A stretch of DNA of 64,000 nt from Cryptomeria japonica (lineage: Eukaryota; Streptophyta; Pinopsida; Cupressales; Cupressaceae): contig NC_081406.1 of NCBI RefSeq assembly GCF_030272615.1, positions 144,391,041-144,455,040 on the forward strand, written 5' to 3'. The stretch's first letter is position 1; the number at the start of each line of letters is the position of its first letter. The position numbers and the translations under genes were made by a program. The notes under the pieces were generated by a model. It saw only the letters and a list, made by a program, of their open reading frames with translations, ran no database searches and was not told where the DNA came from. Positions 1 through 11,257 of this stretch are shown here, piece by piece.

Positions 1-421
1 AACATTTGCATTTCATGTAATTTGCACCTACATTACCACATATAAGCATTTCATACATACATATAGATATCACAACTGCATCACATCTTGCACACAACAC
101 ATGTTAGCACATCTTACATTTTCATCATGTAAATAGTTCTTTGCATTATTATATTCATCTGCATTACATACATTCACAATTGCATCATGCATACACATAT
201 AAAACATAAAAGAACAAAAAAAGAAAATATTGCATTGCATCATATACATATTTGCATCCATATCACAAACATCACATAAGAACATCTTATCACATGGGTA
301 CGCATGCATATAGCTACCGCAAAGAAGAATCATCTCATATATATATATATATAAAGTGTCATAATACAATGATGTCAAAAAAATCATATGGCTACAAAAT
401 CACCCGAATGTGTCTACATCA
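1..421. other. AT-rich tract downstream of the antisense PMD ORF
   Basis: This stretch has no supported gene. It is AT-rich and packed with CAT, CAC and TGCAT triplets, so short spurious reading frames arise on both strands. The equivalent place behind the other PMD copy (about 50100-50650) is also dense in ATG and TGATG triplets. It is probably the untranslated 3' side of the PMD transcription unit. Confidence 0.4.
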
Positions 422-2395
422 TCATACAAAAATGGTACAATACTGATACATAGGGAGCCCTCTAAGGATATGATGAACTCCCTCCCTCGGAGCCGCTGGC
501 CTCGATGGAATCTGAGCCCCCGAAGGACCCGCCCTAGGATCATCCCTCATGTCCCCTCTATCTGGTGGTGGTGGAGGACCCATAACCCCACCACTAGATG
601 CCTGTCTCCTTCGACTCCCTCCCGTAGCTGTTGCTGTCCGCGATGGTTTATGGAAGCTCCTCGCCTGCTGATCCGTTGACACTGCACCATAATAGAGATC
701 CCGCCAATAGACAATCTCCTCCCCGGCCCGCAGAACATAGGCATATCCGGCCCCTGTGTCCTCTGCTGCTTGTCTCCCAGCCCTCAGTGTTGTCTCAGCC
801 TCTGTGTAGCGCTGAATGGCCTGGTCTCGCTCCCGCTTAGTATCTTTGAGTCGCCTCCTGAGCCTATCTCTCTCCCTCTCCAACTCCTGGATCTCATCTG
901 CCTATCTCTGGCAGATCTCCCTCAGCTCAATCAGCTCATCCTCCTCTGCATCAGCCCCCTATGGCTCTACCTGTGGCTCTCCCTGTACCTGTCCCTATAC
1001 TGGTACCTATGCCTGTACCTATACTAGTACCTGTCCCTGTACCTGTACATGTTCCTGTACCTGTACCAGCACCTGTCTGGGACCCTGTACTGCTGGCACC
1101 TGTAGCGGCAATCCACCGCGACCTCTCATCACCCGAGCTTGTCTCTCCTCTCCACCCTCCCTCCGTGGTGCAACCCTCCTCTCTCCAACTGCCCCCCTCC
1201 GTCGGCCTCTTTCCCCATCGGCTCCATCATCATCATCATCCCCACCACCATCTCCCTCCAATAGCTCTCCTGGATCTGTCAGGCGTGAGAACAGATGCTC
1301 AGCCTAGTAGGCTGTGTACTCGGCATCCATGCCAACATCCTTGATCTCTGGCCACATGTCCCGAGGTAGGGGCACCATCTCCACTAGCTGCGTCACAACT
1401 TGATCATATGATAGCAAGGGTCCAAACTGCGTCTGATCCCTGACTGTCCATGCATACATGCCTGAGTCCCGTGGCATCCTCTGGATCCTGCCAAACTACC
1501 TGCAAACCCTGTCCACAAGCTGTCTCTCCAGCACATAGGGCATCCGCCCAATCAGATACCTGCTCCGGAAGGTGTAGGGTAGCTCTACCACATCATCCTC
1601 CCACTCCTCGCATCCCAGGTATGGCCTCCAAATGACCACATCAATATCATCTATCACCCGCCGCTAGTGCTCTAACCTGTCAATCCGTGGCTGCGACGTG
1701 ATCATATCATACAAATGCACAAAACTGTGCCCATGCCCTCTGCCTCTGAAATGTATCGGTCTCGTCACTGGCAGATGCTCATAAGCCCACACCTGCAACA
1801 ATGTCATCCCGCAACCCAATCCCACTGATCCGTGGTATACAAACTGATGCAACTCATAGTATAGGTATGCCAACACACATGGTCCCCAGGCATATCTGGT
1901 GTGCTATGTCACAAGTGTCTCCAATGCTCCTCCCCAGCCTACAGCCAACCCCTGTGTCGCTCTATCAGGACACAGGAACCCACTGATCGCTCCTCCTATC
2001 ACTGCTGGCAGCGCCAATCCTGTAGCAGTCATAGTGTCCCAAGCCACATGTCCAACCCTCATCTCCAATCCAGGGTCTTGGAACACTCGTCTCAGGGCCT
2101 CCCTGTCTCCGTCTCGATCGTAGGGAATCAGCTCTCCATTGATCGGTATCCTGAGTATCCTGTATACATCCTCAAGGGTGACTGTCATCTCACCCATCGA
2201 CAAATGAAACGTACATGTCTCAGAGTGCCATCTCTTTGCCAGTGTAGTCAGCAATCCCATGTTCGCCCGAAACTCAGGCACATATAGAACATGTCTCAAT
2301 CCCATAGCCTCAATCGCTGCTTGGTCCCCAAGTGTCAACTCAGGTCGCAATCTCTGTGTCAATGAGAATCTCTCCCATGACTCTAGCATCGACAA
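422..2395 (-). pseudogene. Plant mobile domain (PMD, MAIN/MAIL-like) protein with nine in-frame TAG codons
   Basis: Reading the minus strand from about 2395 gives one frame of about 658 codons ending in TGA at 422-424. The PMD signature is clear: the TFHLSMGEMTVTLEDV block at about 2230, then IPINGELIPYD, LAYLYYELHQF, LLQVWAYEHLP, VIWRPY and a block around YVLERQLVDRV. An Asp-rich and Arg-rich linker and a Val-Gln repeat follow (about 1280-960), then a coiled coil rich in Arg and Glu (about 900-760) and a Pro/Gly-rich tail. The frame is broken only by stops at + positions 1904, 1664, 1496, 1304, 1019, 1007, 995, 959 and 902, every one TAG. An ATG lies at 2389; the frame continues a little upstream to an acceptor-like TTTGACTGCAG, so an earlier exon is possible. 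PMD proteins occur as host nuclear factors and inside plant transposons; here the context is a Gypsy element. Confidence 0.8.
962..1092. repeat. 12-bp minisatellite inside the PMD ORF
   Basis: Imperfect copies of CCTGTACCTGTN (+ strand) run through this interval. On the coding (minus) strand they give alternating Val-Gln dipeptides. Three of the nine TAG codons fall here, 12 bp apart, in slots where neighbouring units read CAG. The high Pro/Val content of the + strand frame is a by-product of this repeat. Confidence 0.8.
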
Positions 2396-2439
2396 ATACT
2401 CCTGCAGTCAAACAAATCAATCATGTCAGTCATCGTGGC

Positions 2440-2765
2440 ATTCACTGTTTATCACAAAATGCTACTTTTTATCTAAATGCATATGGCATTCTATCCTAGT
2501 GACACTCACTGTTCATCACAAAGTGTTGCTATCTATCCTAGTGACACTCACTATTCATCACAAAGTGTTGCTTCTATCCTAGTGGTACTCCGTGTTCATC
2601 ACAAAGTACTACGTGTTTTGCACTCCCTGTTCATCACAAGTGCTTCTCACATTTGCACTCCCTGTTCATCACAAAGTGCTACTCATATTTTAGTACTCAC
2701 TGTTCATCACAAAGTACTCTATCTTTGTACTCACTGTTCATCACAAAGTGCCTTGATCTATTCTA
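2440..2765. repeat. Tandem repeat with core CTGTTCATCACAAAGTG
   Basis: About nine diverged units, 32-45 bp apart, share ACTCACTGTTCATCACAAAG followed by a TGCT or TACT tail and a CTATCCTAGT-like spacer. The array lies just upstream of the antisense PMD ORF. No coding signal is supported. Confidence 0.85.
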
Positions 2766-2874
2766 GTCTTCCCTAGAGGACCTGCTTGAGTGTATCCTCT
2801 CAGCAGCTTATCCAATTGACAACGTATGTTCATCACAGAACTGTCGATTTGACCTAGAAGACAAAAATTCGCTT

Positions 2875-3152
2875 TTTTGGACATAAACGCGCTTTCCTGA
2901 CACAAACGCGCTTAAAGATTGCACAGACGTGCCTGAAAAACATAGACACGCCTGAAAGACATAGACGTGCCTATGCTCTGCACAGATGTGCCTGGGCGAC
3001 ACAGACGTGCCTTCTTGACACAGACGCCCCTACACAACACAAACGCGACCACATTTGACATAAACACGTTTCTAAACACAGACGCGACTGACACAAACAC
3101 AGATGCGCCTAGCGGACATAGATGCACCTGGCACCAACGCAGACGCGCCTAA
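2875..3152. repeat. About 20-bp tandem repeat, core ACACAGACGCGCCT
   Basis: Roughly 14 degenerate units of 17-23 bp with consensus ACAYAGACGYGCCT. Units differ mainly at C/T positions. The array is unusually rich in CpG for this AT-rich window and sits upstream of the PMD ORF, next to the first array. Confidence 0.8.
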
Positions 3153-3661
3153 GCATTTTTTGACATTTTTTGTACCCTATTTCTAAGTGCATTTATTGCT
3201 CTTTCTATCAAGCATTAATGACAACAATAAATGCATCAAAGTCCGAGACGGTTTTGCGACACTTACCGGCTCTCCTGCCTCTGCTGGCCTCTGGAATCGA
3301 CGAACGCAGTCGAATCTATGAACGAAAGTCATCGCTGCTGACTGCTGCTGCTCTATTTTCGCTCTGCACTTTGCTCTCGTGGATGTGTGGATGACAATGA
3401 GGATGTCTTTTGCCCGTGGTCTATCTTATAGCCTACCCTCGCCTTAGCCCTCGTTTCCCGAGTCAATCTTCTTTATCCCGTGACTCTGTCACTTTATCCG
3501 ATCAGTCCATTCTATCCCATCTTTCTTATCGAGAGATTGTCTGCAATCTTTTTAGACATTTTCATCCAATCTCTCGAGGGGGCATATCATTCCCATATTG
3601 GGGCAACTTTGTATCAGTTCATCTTATCTTCTTTGAAACAACGCGACAAGCCGCATTGTCT
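3153..3661. other. Spacer between repeat arrays and polypurine tract
   Basis: No gene is recognised here. The stretch separates the repeat arrays from the polypurine tract of the Gypsy element. Short open frames are present on the + strand, but none resembles a known domain. Confidence 0.4.
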
Positions 3662-3676
3662 CAAAGAGGGGCAAAA
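3662..3676 (+). promoter_or_regulatory. Polypurine tract of the Gypsy element
   Basis: CAAAGAGGGGCAAAA abuts the LTR start TGTAGACA. The same tract, reverse-complemented, borders the LTR at 39492. It would prime plus-strand DNA synthesis and it fixes the element's orientation. Confidence 0.75.
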
Positions 3677-4300
3677 TGTAGACACCCAAAATTGTCCAGT
3701 CTAATTTATTTATTTAATTATCTAAGCCTAATTCTTCTATTAATTAAATAAATCTTTATTTATTTAATTATCCCACTTCTTCTATTAATTAAATAAATCT
3801 TTATTTATTTAATTAATTTATTAACCTTTTCTACCCATGACACATGTCATTCATCTCTTAATTCATACACTGCCTACCCCTTTCATTATTTTATTATTTC
3901 CTCTACCTACCCTCTAATCTTAGTCAACCTCCTTTTTACACCTCTCAATCTTATCCCTCCATTTCTTATAGTGTCTTCTATTTAAGGAGATGCTTCCTTC
4001 ATTATCAAACCCTAATGAACTATTTGATCACTTGGCTACACTACGATCCTACTTGCAACCACATTCCGTTCTTTGTTGAGCTCTTGTGCACATAAAATCT
4101 AAGAGCAAATATATCAAGCAAGATCAATGGAGATAGGAAGAATGGAGATTAAAACCCTATTGGACATGTAATGGTATAATCTTTGTGATTTCATTTGATT
4201 TGCATTGTCTTAGGTAATCTTCATATGTTATGGTGGATCTTTGTTGTTGTTAGGCTAGGGTTTGGTGGTTGAATTCATTTAGCCTTTCAATTTTGTTATT
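3677..4300 (+). repeat. 3' LTR of Gypsy element (right edge approximate)
   Basis: It begins TGTAGACACCC next to the polypurine tract and is rich in TTTATTTAATTA runs, as is the mirror LTR at 38631-39492. I could not find a terminal CA with a matching target duplication, so the right edge is a guess. Confidence 0.6.
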
Positions 4301-4403
4301 ATTGTATCCATTTTCACCATATACAGTATATATTGCATAGATAAACTCGATACACCTTTGAATACATCTTTCAACGAAGGGATAAAGTGAAAGACAAGAT
4401 AAC

Positions 4404-4867
4404 TAGGGGAAAGGACCCAGTAGTTGAGCATGTACCAATTGTTGTGAGGGTTGTTGATACCTTTTGTTCCAAAAATTGAACAAATAAAACCTATTGTTTG
4501 AAACAAAAGATATCAATTTTTGTTAGGAAATGTACCAACAGTTGTTAGGAAATGTACCAATAGTTGTTAAGAAATGTACTATTATTGTAAAAAGTAACCA
4601 ATCAGGTGATGCCATGTCAGCTGCACAACTATTGGGGTCTCTTTTGCATGCCTATTGGTCTCACTTTTTTGGGGGGTTGTTTTGGACACCTTGGCAAAAA
4701 GCATGCTGATGTGGCATCATATTTGATGATGTGGCCTTGAAACCTTAGTTATAAGAAGGGGACTTGCCAAGTAAGCCATTGTAAAAAAATCAGAGCGATT
4801 TGAAATTTCCAAGTAGGATTTTGAGAAGCGCAAAGTTAGGGTGCACAACTATTGGGTCCTTTCCCCT
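4404..4867. mobile_element. MITE-like element with terminal inverted repeats
   Basis: The left end TAGGGGAAAGGACCCAGTAG is the near-perfect inverse of the right end (about 4840-4867), giving inverted repeats of roughly 27 bp. ATAAC (or TAAC) flanks both sides at 4399-4403 and 4868-4872. Subterminal copies of the end motif (CAACTATTGG or its inverse) recur inside, including three about 24-bp units around 4520-4590. A second inverted repeat lies at 4448-4469 / 4499-4517. There is no coding capacity. The superfamily is undetermined; the 4-5 bp duplication does not settle it. Confidence 0.75.
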
Positions 4868-6669
4868 ATAACAACCTTTCCTTGGAAAGTGAAGGAACAA
4901 TACATGGATATAAAAAGACAAAAAAATAAGAGAAACCGTGTAGGAAGAAATAATTTTCAAGTGGGAATCCACATGCCATTAAGATTTGAAGTGACAACAC
5001 CATGAACAAACCCATTCGGGTCCACTCTAGAGAAGACTACAAGAAACCCATTTTGAACCATGGGCCCAAAAAGTCTTCAATCCTCCTCCAAAAGTTTTAT
5101 GTTATGCCATGATCCATATTTATATTCTTCCTAGCGTATAACACACATTGTAAATTTTGGTTAAAATATATTATAGATGGTAGATCCATCTCACAATCCT
5201 TATAGATCCTTAAATGAAGCGTCCTTACCAATTTTCATGAGATCTCTGATAGAAAAGAGCATAGATTACACTTTCTATGAGAAAAAAACACTATTTGGTG
5301 TTTATGTTTATCATGGTTCACTGGCATTAGACACTTCATTTCATCTGATAATAAGTCATCAATGTTGAATTCATCATTTTCTACATATTGTGGGTTATTT
5401 TTGGTGGGTTGTGCATCTTATTTTGATGTGTAAAACAAAAAGATTAAAGACAATATTAGCCATCAACTCCACCTATGTTGGTGCTAACTCATATTGCAAT
5501 TGTGATATTTGGTCTTGCAATTGATATTAGTCCATGTTGAGCAACACATCCATAAATAGAATCTCTCACCCGTGCATTTGATTTATACACCATGCTACTT
5601 ATTGCATTGGCTTTTCAATTGGTTGGAGACCATATTTGAACCACTATTTCAAAGAGAATACAAGATGAAACAAATTATTTATCTAAGGTGGCTTGATCTC
5701 TAAGAGGTGCCAAGGACAAGTCTTTTTGAAGATCCAAGTATTTACAGAGTTGTGAATCTCCTTGTATGCATGATTTGCTAATATTAACATTGTATGTTGA
5801 GCTAAGAACCATCTTTAGAGATATTTTTCCAACTTGCAAACAACTTAAGCTCTTCTTTCATAGATTGTAGGAATTCTAATTTGTAACTATTATTTCCAAC
5901 AAAAAATATAAAAATTAAGTACAAACTTGAGCTATCTATCACTCAAATATTTTGGTTATAAATTCTATGTCCTTATTTTATATACATTAAAAATTAAAAC
6001 GATAATTTAAAAAAAAAAATTGGTTGAGTAAATTGGAAACTAAATTTGGAGAAGGAAGCAATTAAATTAATGTCAAATATATCACTTTCCTTAGGAAAAA
6101 AATCTAGTGCAACTTTATTCAAAGAACCCAAGGATGTCATAGACATGACTTTGTCTACATCTTCAAAGCTCAAAGCCAGATGTTGAGACAACATAAAAAT
6201 CTAAAGCAACATATACCCAAAATTCAATTGCAAATTTTAGCTCTGTGTTTGCATTTGCTAATGCACTTCAGATGTGAATGAACAACCATACATGCAAATC
6301 ATCAATATTCATGATTCCCTCTTCTACATATTGAAACTTACTTAATAGGTGTGAATGAGGCAACTTTCTAGGAAAAAAACAAAATCCATTGAATCCAATA
6401 TGGAAACTTTCCTATTCTTGAAAACATATGCATATCAAAAGCAAGTCATTCTAATTTTCTTGTATCTATCGAAAAAAAATCCTAAATACATACTTCTTTT
6501 TTTATAAATGTTTTAGGCATATGCTGCATTGTAATGTTATGCCTCTCGATACAATTATTCAATAAATTAGCTAGCTAAAATAATAATGGATAAAAATAAT
6601 TTATTTATCATAATAAGATAATGAATAATAATTCCTTGTCAATGTTATCCATATCTTATAGTGAGAAGT
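4868..6669. other. AT-rich DNA without recognised features
   Basis: I see no gene, LTR boundary or domain here. Short open frames are scattered on both strands and none has family resemblance. The LINE 5' untranslated region may occupy the last tens of bases, but no target duplication could be matched to fix the 5' end. Confidence 0.4.
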
Positions 6670-8592
6670 ATGGTGGATCGGAGCGGTAGGTTTGGGTTCA
6701 GGAAACATGAGGGTTTCCTCTACAGGGGTGGTGCAAGATCCAGGTGGCCTCTAAACAGGAGTTTCAACAATGGCTAGAATAATGGATTTAGAAAACAAAA
6801 CAACCTAAATAGATGGTCATGGAAGGCTCTGGCGATCTCAAAAGGTTGGAATTGTTTTGGTGAGCATGGTGTCGGCTCTATTAGGGCACGCAAAAGTGGA
6901 GGTTTTAAAGGATATAAGAATCTTTACTCATGCCTAAAGGTGGATTTTTGGATAGTCCAAGAGAAGTTCTGGCAACCAAAACCCTCTCTTGAAGTAGCAA
7001 AGGGCTTAGAGGTAAACCCTAATGCAAAATACAGTAGGGTTCTTTCTTTAGAAATAGTAAATGAGGAATGGAGGAAGTCGATTCATTTTTTATCTGATAA
7101 AGCTCTTTTTGTAAAATGGGGAGGAGCATGGGCGACCTTTAACAAGTTTAGGGACTGGTGTAATGAAAATTGAGGTGAAGGGATGGATCTCAAAACCCTA
7201 GGAAATGGCTTCTATTAGGTCGTTTGCCCAACAACCCAAGATCGAGACTGGATTATAGAGAATGGGTCATTTTTTCTAGAGGGGAAAAGGCTCACCATCT
7301 TAAATTGGAAACCTAACTTTAACCCTTATGAGGTTGTGGTGGATATTGTCCTCGTTTGGATAAAATTGCCAAGACTTCCTCAGGAATATAAGGCTTTGGA
7401 AACCCTAAAACAAATTGGCAACAAACTGGGTGAGTTTGTTAGGGTAGAGGAATATGTAGACTCCTCTGATTTTAGTATGGTTTCTAGGTTGTGTATAAAT
7501 TGGCAACCGATTCACAATCTCCCTAACACCATAGAGATTAAAATAGGTTCGGGGTTTTGGAAGCAAAAGATTCTTCTGGAGGAAGAGATGGAATCTTTCT
7601 CCAAATGTATTGCCAAAATTCATCCTCCGGGTTCCTGTAAAAAAGATGAAAAAGGCAAACTTGTGATGCAAAATCAGCTAGTTGAGGAATTCACTAGGAT
7701 GTCAAAAGGTAATTAGTGGGAATAACACTGGAATGAAAAGGACTGAAAAATTTAGTTTTCTTCCAAGTGTAGAAGTGAATCGGGTCTTTTTTTCAAAAAG
7801 GTTGTCGACTTTGAGTCTCAGAAAGATGTTGTTGATGAAACTTTTGTTAAGGATTCAAATCTAAGTTGTTTAACCAAAGGAGAATCTTTGTGGCTGGACG
7901 AAGAGGTGGACTTGACTATGAATAGGTCTTGTGAAGTAATTGCTCAGGGAAGGTGTGAGAAGGTTGTTCATTTGGTTCTAGAGAAGATCAGCTCATAGGG
8001 TAGGGAAAATCTCCAAAGAGATATCATTGATGATCGGGAAGCAGAAAATGTCCCTGTAATCCCAGAGTTTAGGGTTACTGGAGATGGTGTTTCCCCAATG
8101 AATGACGAAGATGACCCCCTTGAAACATCAGTGATGCCTACAACGAATTCCATAGTTATGACTCAAATGGATATCTGTATGCTCCCAAATTCGGATCATG
8201 TAAAGGTCTTTTCAAAAATATAGAATGACAATCCTGAATCAAATATGGAGGAACCTATTTTTAAAGATATTCAAATATCCTCGATAAGAAATATGGAAAG
8301 CTCATTTGAAGGATTAAAGGATAGTGGAGGGGATTTCCTAGATACAAACTTTGAGGGCGAATCTTCATTCTCGCTGGATGGAGAGGATGAACTAGGGTTA
8401 AAGGCTCTCGCAAGAATGCAAGATATGAGATCACTGGAGATGATGCTTTCTCTCCAAAAAAAATCTAAGGTGGGAGAGAAAAAGAAGAGGGGAGCCAAAT
8501 CTATTAAGGTCAAATTGGAGATGGCGGGCAATGCAGCAGGCCAAAGTAAACTGAGATTGGGAAAAGGTTATGCCTTTTCTCAGAAGCAATGA
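6670..8592 (+). pseudogene. LINE ORF1 (DUF4283-like RNA-binding protein)
   Basis: Reading starts at ATG 6670 with a basic Gly/Arg/Asn-rich N-terminus. It continues through FVKWGGAWATFNKFRDWC and then WIIENGSFFLEGKRLTIL and VVVDIVLVWIKLPRLPQEY (about 7250-7390). This is the arrangement of the plant LINE ORF1 domain DUF4283, taken to bind element RNA. No clean CCHC knuckle is visible; only spaced Cys residues near 7605-7640. Stops occur near 6778 and 7171, a further stop near 7216, and frame changes after 7716. The C-terminal part (8245-8592) is acidic, then Lys-rich. Its TGA overlaps the ATG of ORF2 at 8589. Confidence 0.7.
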
Positions 8593-9637
8593 GGACCCTA
8601 TCGTGGAATGTTAGGAGATGCAATGCCCCTAACAAGACCCGCTTGATCAAAAGGTGTCTTGATCAAGTTAGGTCGGATATAGTTTTTTTACAAGAAACAA
8701 AAATTAAAGAAGATTTTGGTGCTTTTTTAGGAAGTTTCAATTATGGAAATGTAGTCTTGTTGGAGCTCAAGGTGCTTCTGGAGGCCTTGTTGTTCTTTGG
8801 CGGGAATCAGTTGTTGAGGTGAAGGTTATCAGGACAAACAAATGGTGGGAGTGGCTGAAGATCAGATCAAAATAGATATACACTAGCTTTTTCCTTTTTA
8901 ATATTTATGGGCCTAATAATAAAAATTTGAAAATTTAGGTATGGTCAGATCTATCAAACATTTTGAGGCATGATAGGGAAAGTTTATTCATTCTTGGAGG
9001 AGATTTTAATGCTCTACTGCACCCCTCAGACAAGATGGGTGGTGTGGGTTGGAATAGACAGAGTCATAGAGACTTTAGTGCCTCTGTGATGGATTCTAGC
9101 CTTTTTGAAATTCCCTTTAGAACGAGGGATTTCACTTGGACTAATAGGAGGAGTGGGTTTTTGAATATTGCTGAGAGACTAGATAGGTTTTTTATTTTAG
9201 GGGATTGGTCAGAAAGTCATTGGAACCGTGTTGCGGAAATCCTGCCTATAACAGGTTCAGATCATTATCCAATATGCCTCAGAATTCAGGACGAGAATGC
9301 TCTGGATAGATGCCCTTTTAAGTTTGAAGCTATGTGGTTAAGGGATAGTAACATCAGAAACTTAGTGGAGTGTTGGTGGTGTTATATCTCGAAAAAATCT
9401 AGTAACAAAGCCTTTATCTTTTTTAAGAAGCTACAATTCTTAAAGGAACAATTCAAGAAATGGAATAGAGATTCTTTTAGCAATATTTTCAGTGAGAAGC
9501 TAGGGATTGAAGAAGAGTTAAAAATACTTCATGAACAAATCACCAGTCAGGGAATGGATGAAGATGTGTTTAATAAAGAAAAAGTTCTAAATAAATGCTA
9601 TATTGAAGTATTAGCCAGAGAGGAAATTTTTTGGTGA
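8589..9637 (+). pseudogene. LINE ORF2, endonuclease domain
   Basis: This is an APE-type endonuclease that would nick the target for target-primed reverse transcription. Motifs in order: LSWNVRRCNAPNK at the start, DIVFLQETK with the metal-binding Glu, FILGGDFNALL with Asp and Asn, FTWTNRRSG, and the terminal GSDHYPICL with the catalytic Ser-Asp-His. The frame is lost between about 8823 and 8962 and resumes afterwards. A TGA at 9635-9637 separates it from the next part. The ATG at 8589 overlaps the ORF1 stop as ATGA. Confidence 0.85.
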
Positions 9638-11194
9638 CAGAAGTCAAGGGAAACATGGTTAAAGGATGGACACAGAAATACAAAAAAAATTCACACCTCA
9701 GTAAAGGTAAGGAGGACTCAGAACAAGTTCTTCTCAATTAAGAATAAAGATGGTGTGTCTTTTTCAGATATGAATCAGATTAACTTGGAGGCGGTTAAAC
9801 ACTTTTCTGATATTTTTAATGGTGAAGTTAACCCTGGTGGGGATCTTCGTTATATTCTAGAGGTTATTCCTTCGTGTGTCAAGGCAGAACAAAACAAAAT
9901 GTTGATGGATTTGGTGTTTATGGAGGAGGTGAAAAGAGCAATTTTTGCATTAGGTTTAGATAAATCCCCAAGGCCGGATAGCTTCCCTGTCCTTTTTTAT
10001 CAAAAAATTTGGGACATTCTTGCAACTAATATTTTGGATGTGGTGGAGGAATCAAGGAAATGGGGCTTTGTGTTAAAGGATTTCAATAACACTTTTATTG
10101 CCTTGATCCCAAAGAAGGTGGACTACACAACTTTTGATGATTTTCTCCCAATTTCTTTATGTAACACCATATACAAGGTGATATCTAAAGCCATGGCAAA
10201 TAGATTAAAACTTATTCTAGAATCTATGATATCAAGTGAACAAAGTGGTTTTGCCCTAGGTAGATCAATTTATGAGGCTATTATTCTTGCACATGAAGCA
10301 GTCTACTCTATTCGAATGGAAAGAACATAAAAGATGATGGTTAAGGTGGATATAAGGAAAGCTTATGACGAGGTAAATAGGAACTTTCTTGTGCAAGTCC
10401 TTTCAAAATTTGGCTTCAGTAAGGATTGGATTGCTTGGGTCAATAGCTATATCAGTTCCCCTCATTTTTATGTTATTATAAATGGTATCCCTCAAGGGCT
10501 TTTTGAGTCCAAGAAAGGTATTAAGCAAGGAGACCCTCTCTCCACCTTTCTCTTCATCATTATGGTGGAGGTTCTAGGTACGTTGATCTCTAAGAAGTGG
10601 AGTGAAGTTTTATGGAAAGGTGTAAAAATTGTAGAAGGTGTGAATCCCGTTACCTACCTGCAATTTGTAGATGACACTTTTCTTGTGGGTGATGCGTCAA
10701 CTAGAGAAGCCCAAGTTATCAAGGGAAATTTGGATGTTTATGAAGAGGCTTCAGGACAACGAGTTAATTGGTTCAAATCTGAAATTTTTTGTTTTAATAC
10801 TGAGTCTTGTAAGAAGAGGGAGATATGTAGGATTTTGGGCATGAAGTTGGGGACTCTTCCCAGTAAATATGTAGGCATACCTTTTTTTGGTGAAGCGAAC
10901 AAGTCCGATTTATGGAAAAATTTGATTGATAGTTGTCTAAATAAAATGGATGGATGGAAAAGTCGATGGCTTACTTTGGCTAGAAGAATTTTAATGCTAA
11001 GATCAGTTGTATTTGCAATACCAATTTTCTCGATGATGTGTCTTAAGATTCTAAAAAAGGTGATTAGTGTGATCAAACAAAGAATGAGAATTTTTTTATG
11101 GAATGGGGCAAATGATCAAGATAAAATCCCCTTATTGGCATGGGATAAAGTTTGCCAAGCAAAGATTAAGGGAGGTGCAGGTTTGAGGGATTGA
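9638..11194 (+). pseudogene. LINE ORF2, reverse transcriptase domain
   Basis: A non-LTR reverse transcriptase. Visible blocks: a DKSPRPDSFPVLFYQ region (normally GPDG; here RPDS), FIALIPKK, PISLCNTIYKVISKAMANRL, SEQSGFALGRSI, then after a TAA at 10328-10330 the palm block MVKVDIRKAYDEV. GIKQGDPLSTFLF and the catalytic FVDD at about 10666-10677 follow. Both catalytic Asp residues are kept. The thumb region follows (KYVGIPFF, then WKSRWLTLARRI). Stops at 9635, 10328 and 11192 make it non-functional. Confidence 0.88.
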
Positions 11195-11257
11195 CACAAG
11201 ATGAATATAGCTCTAGGGGCAAAGTTTGTCTAGAATATCTATACTAATCTGGATCAA

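Larger units (their letters stand above)
1..4300 (+). mobile_element. Ty3/Gypsy element, 3' part, with antisense PMD ORF
   Basis: The 3' portion of an LTR retrotransposon whose pol would lie left of the window. A polypurine tract at 3662-3676 directly precedes an LTR starting TGTAGACA at 3677, which fixes the element as + strand. The PMD ORF at 422-2395 is on the opposite strand. The minus-strand element at 38631-58502 has the same order (antisense PMD, spacer, polypurine tract, LTR with the same terminal TGTAGACA) and has Gypsy pol, so this copy is assigned to the same lineage by analogy. The right LTR edge near 4300 is approximate. Confidence 0.7.

Noticed and set aside
961-1344. Pro/Val-rich open frame on the + strand
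   Set aside because: It is the antisense reading of the 12-bp minisatellite inside the PMD ORF, which has clear domain support on the minus strand.
2440-3152. Could the regular arrays be a CRISPR?
   Set aside because: Units are contiguous and diverged, without unique spacers of constant length, and the genome is a plant.
3410-3751. 113-codon + strand frame
   Set aside because: It crosses the polypurine tract into the LTR, so it is a chance frame.
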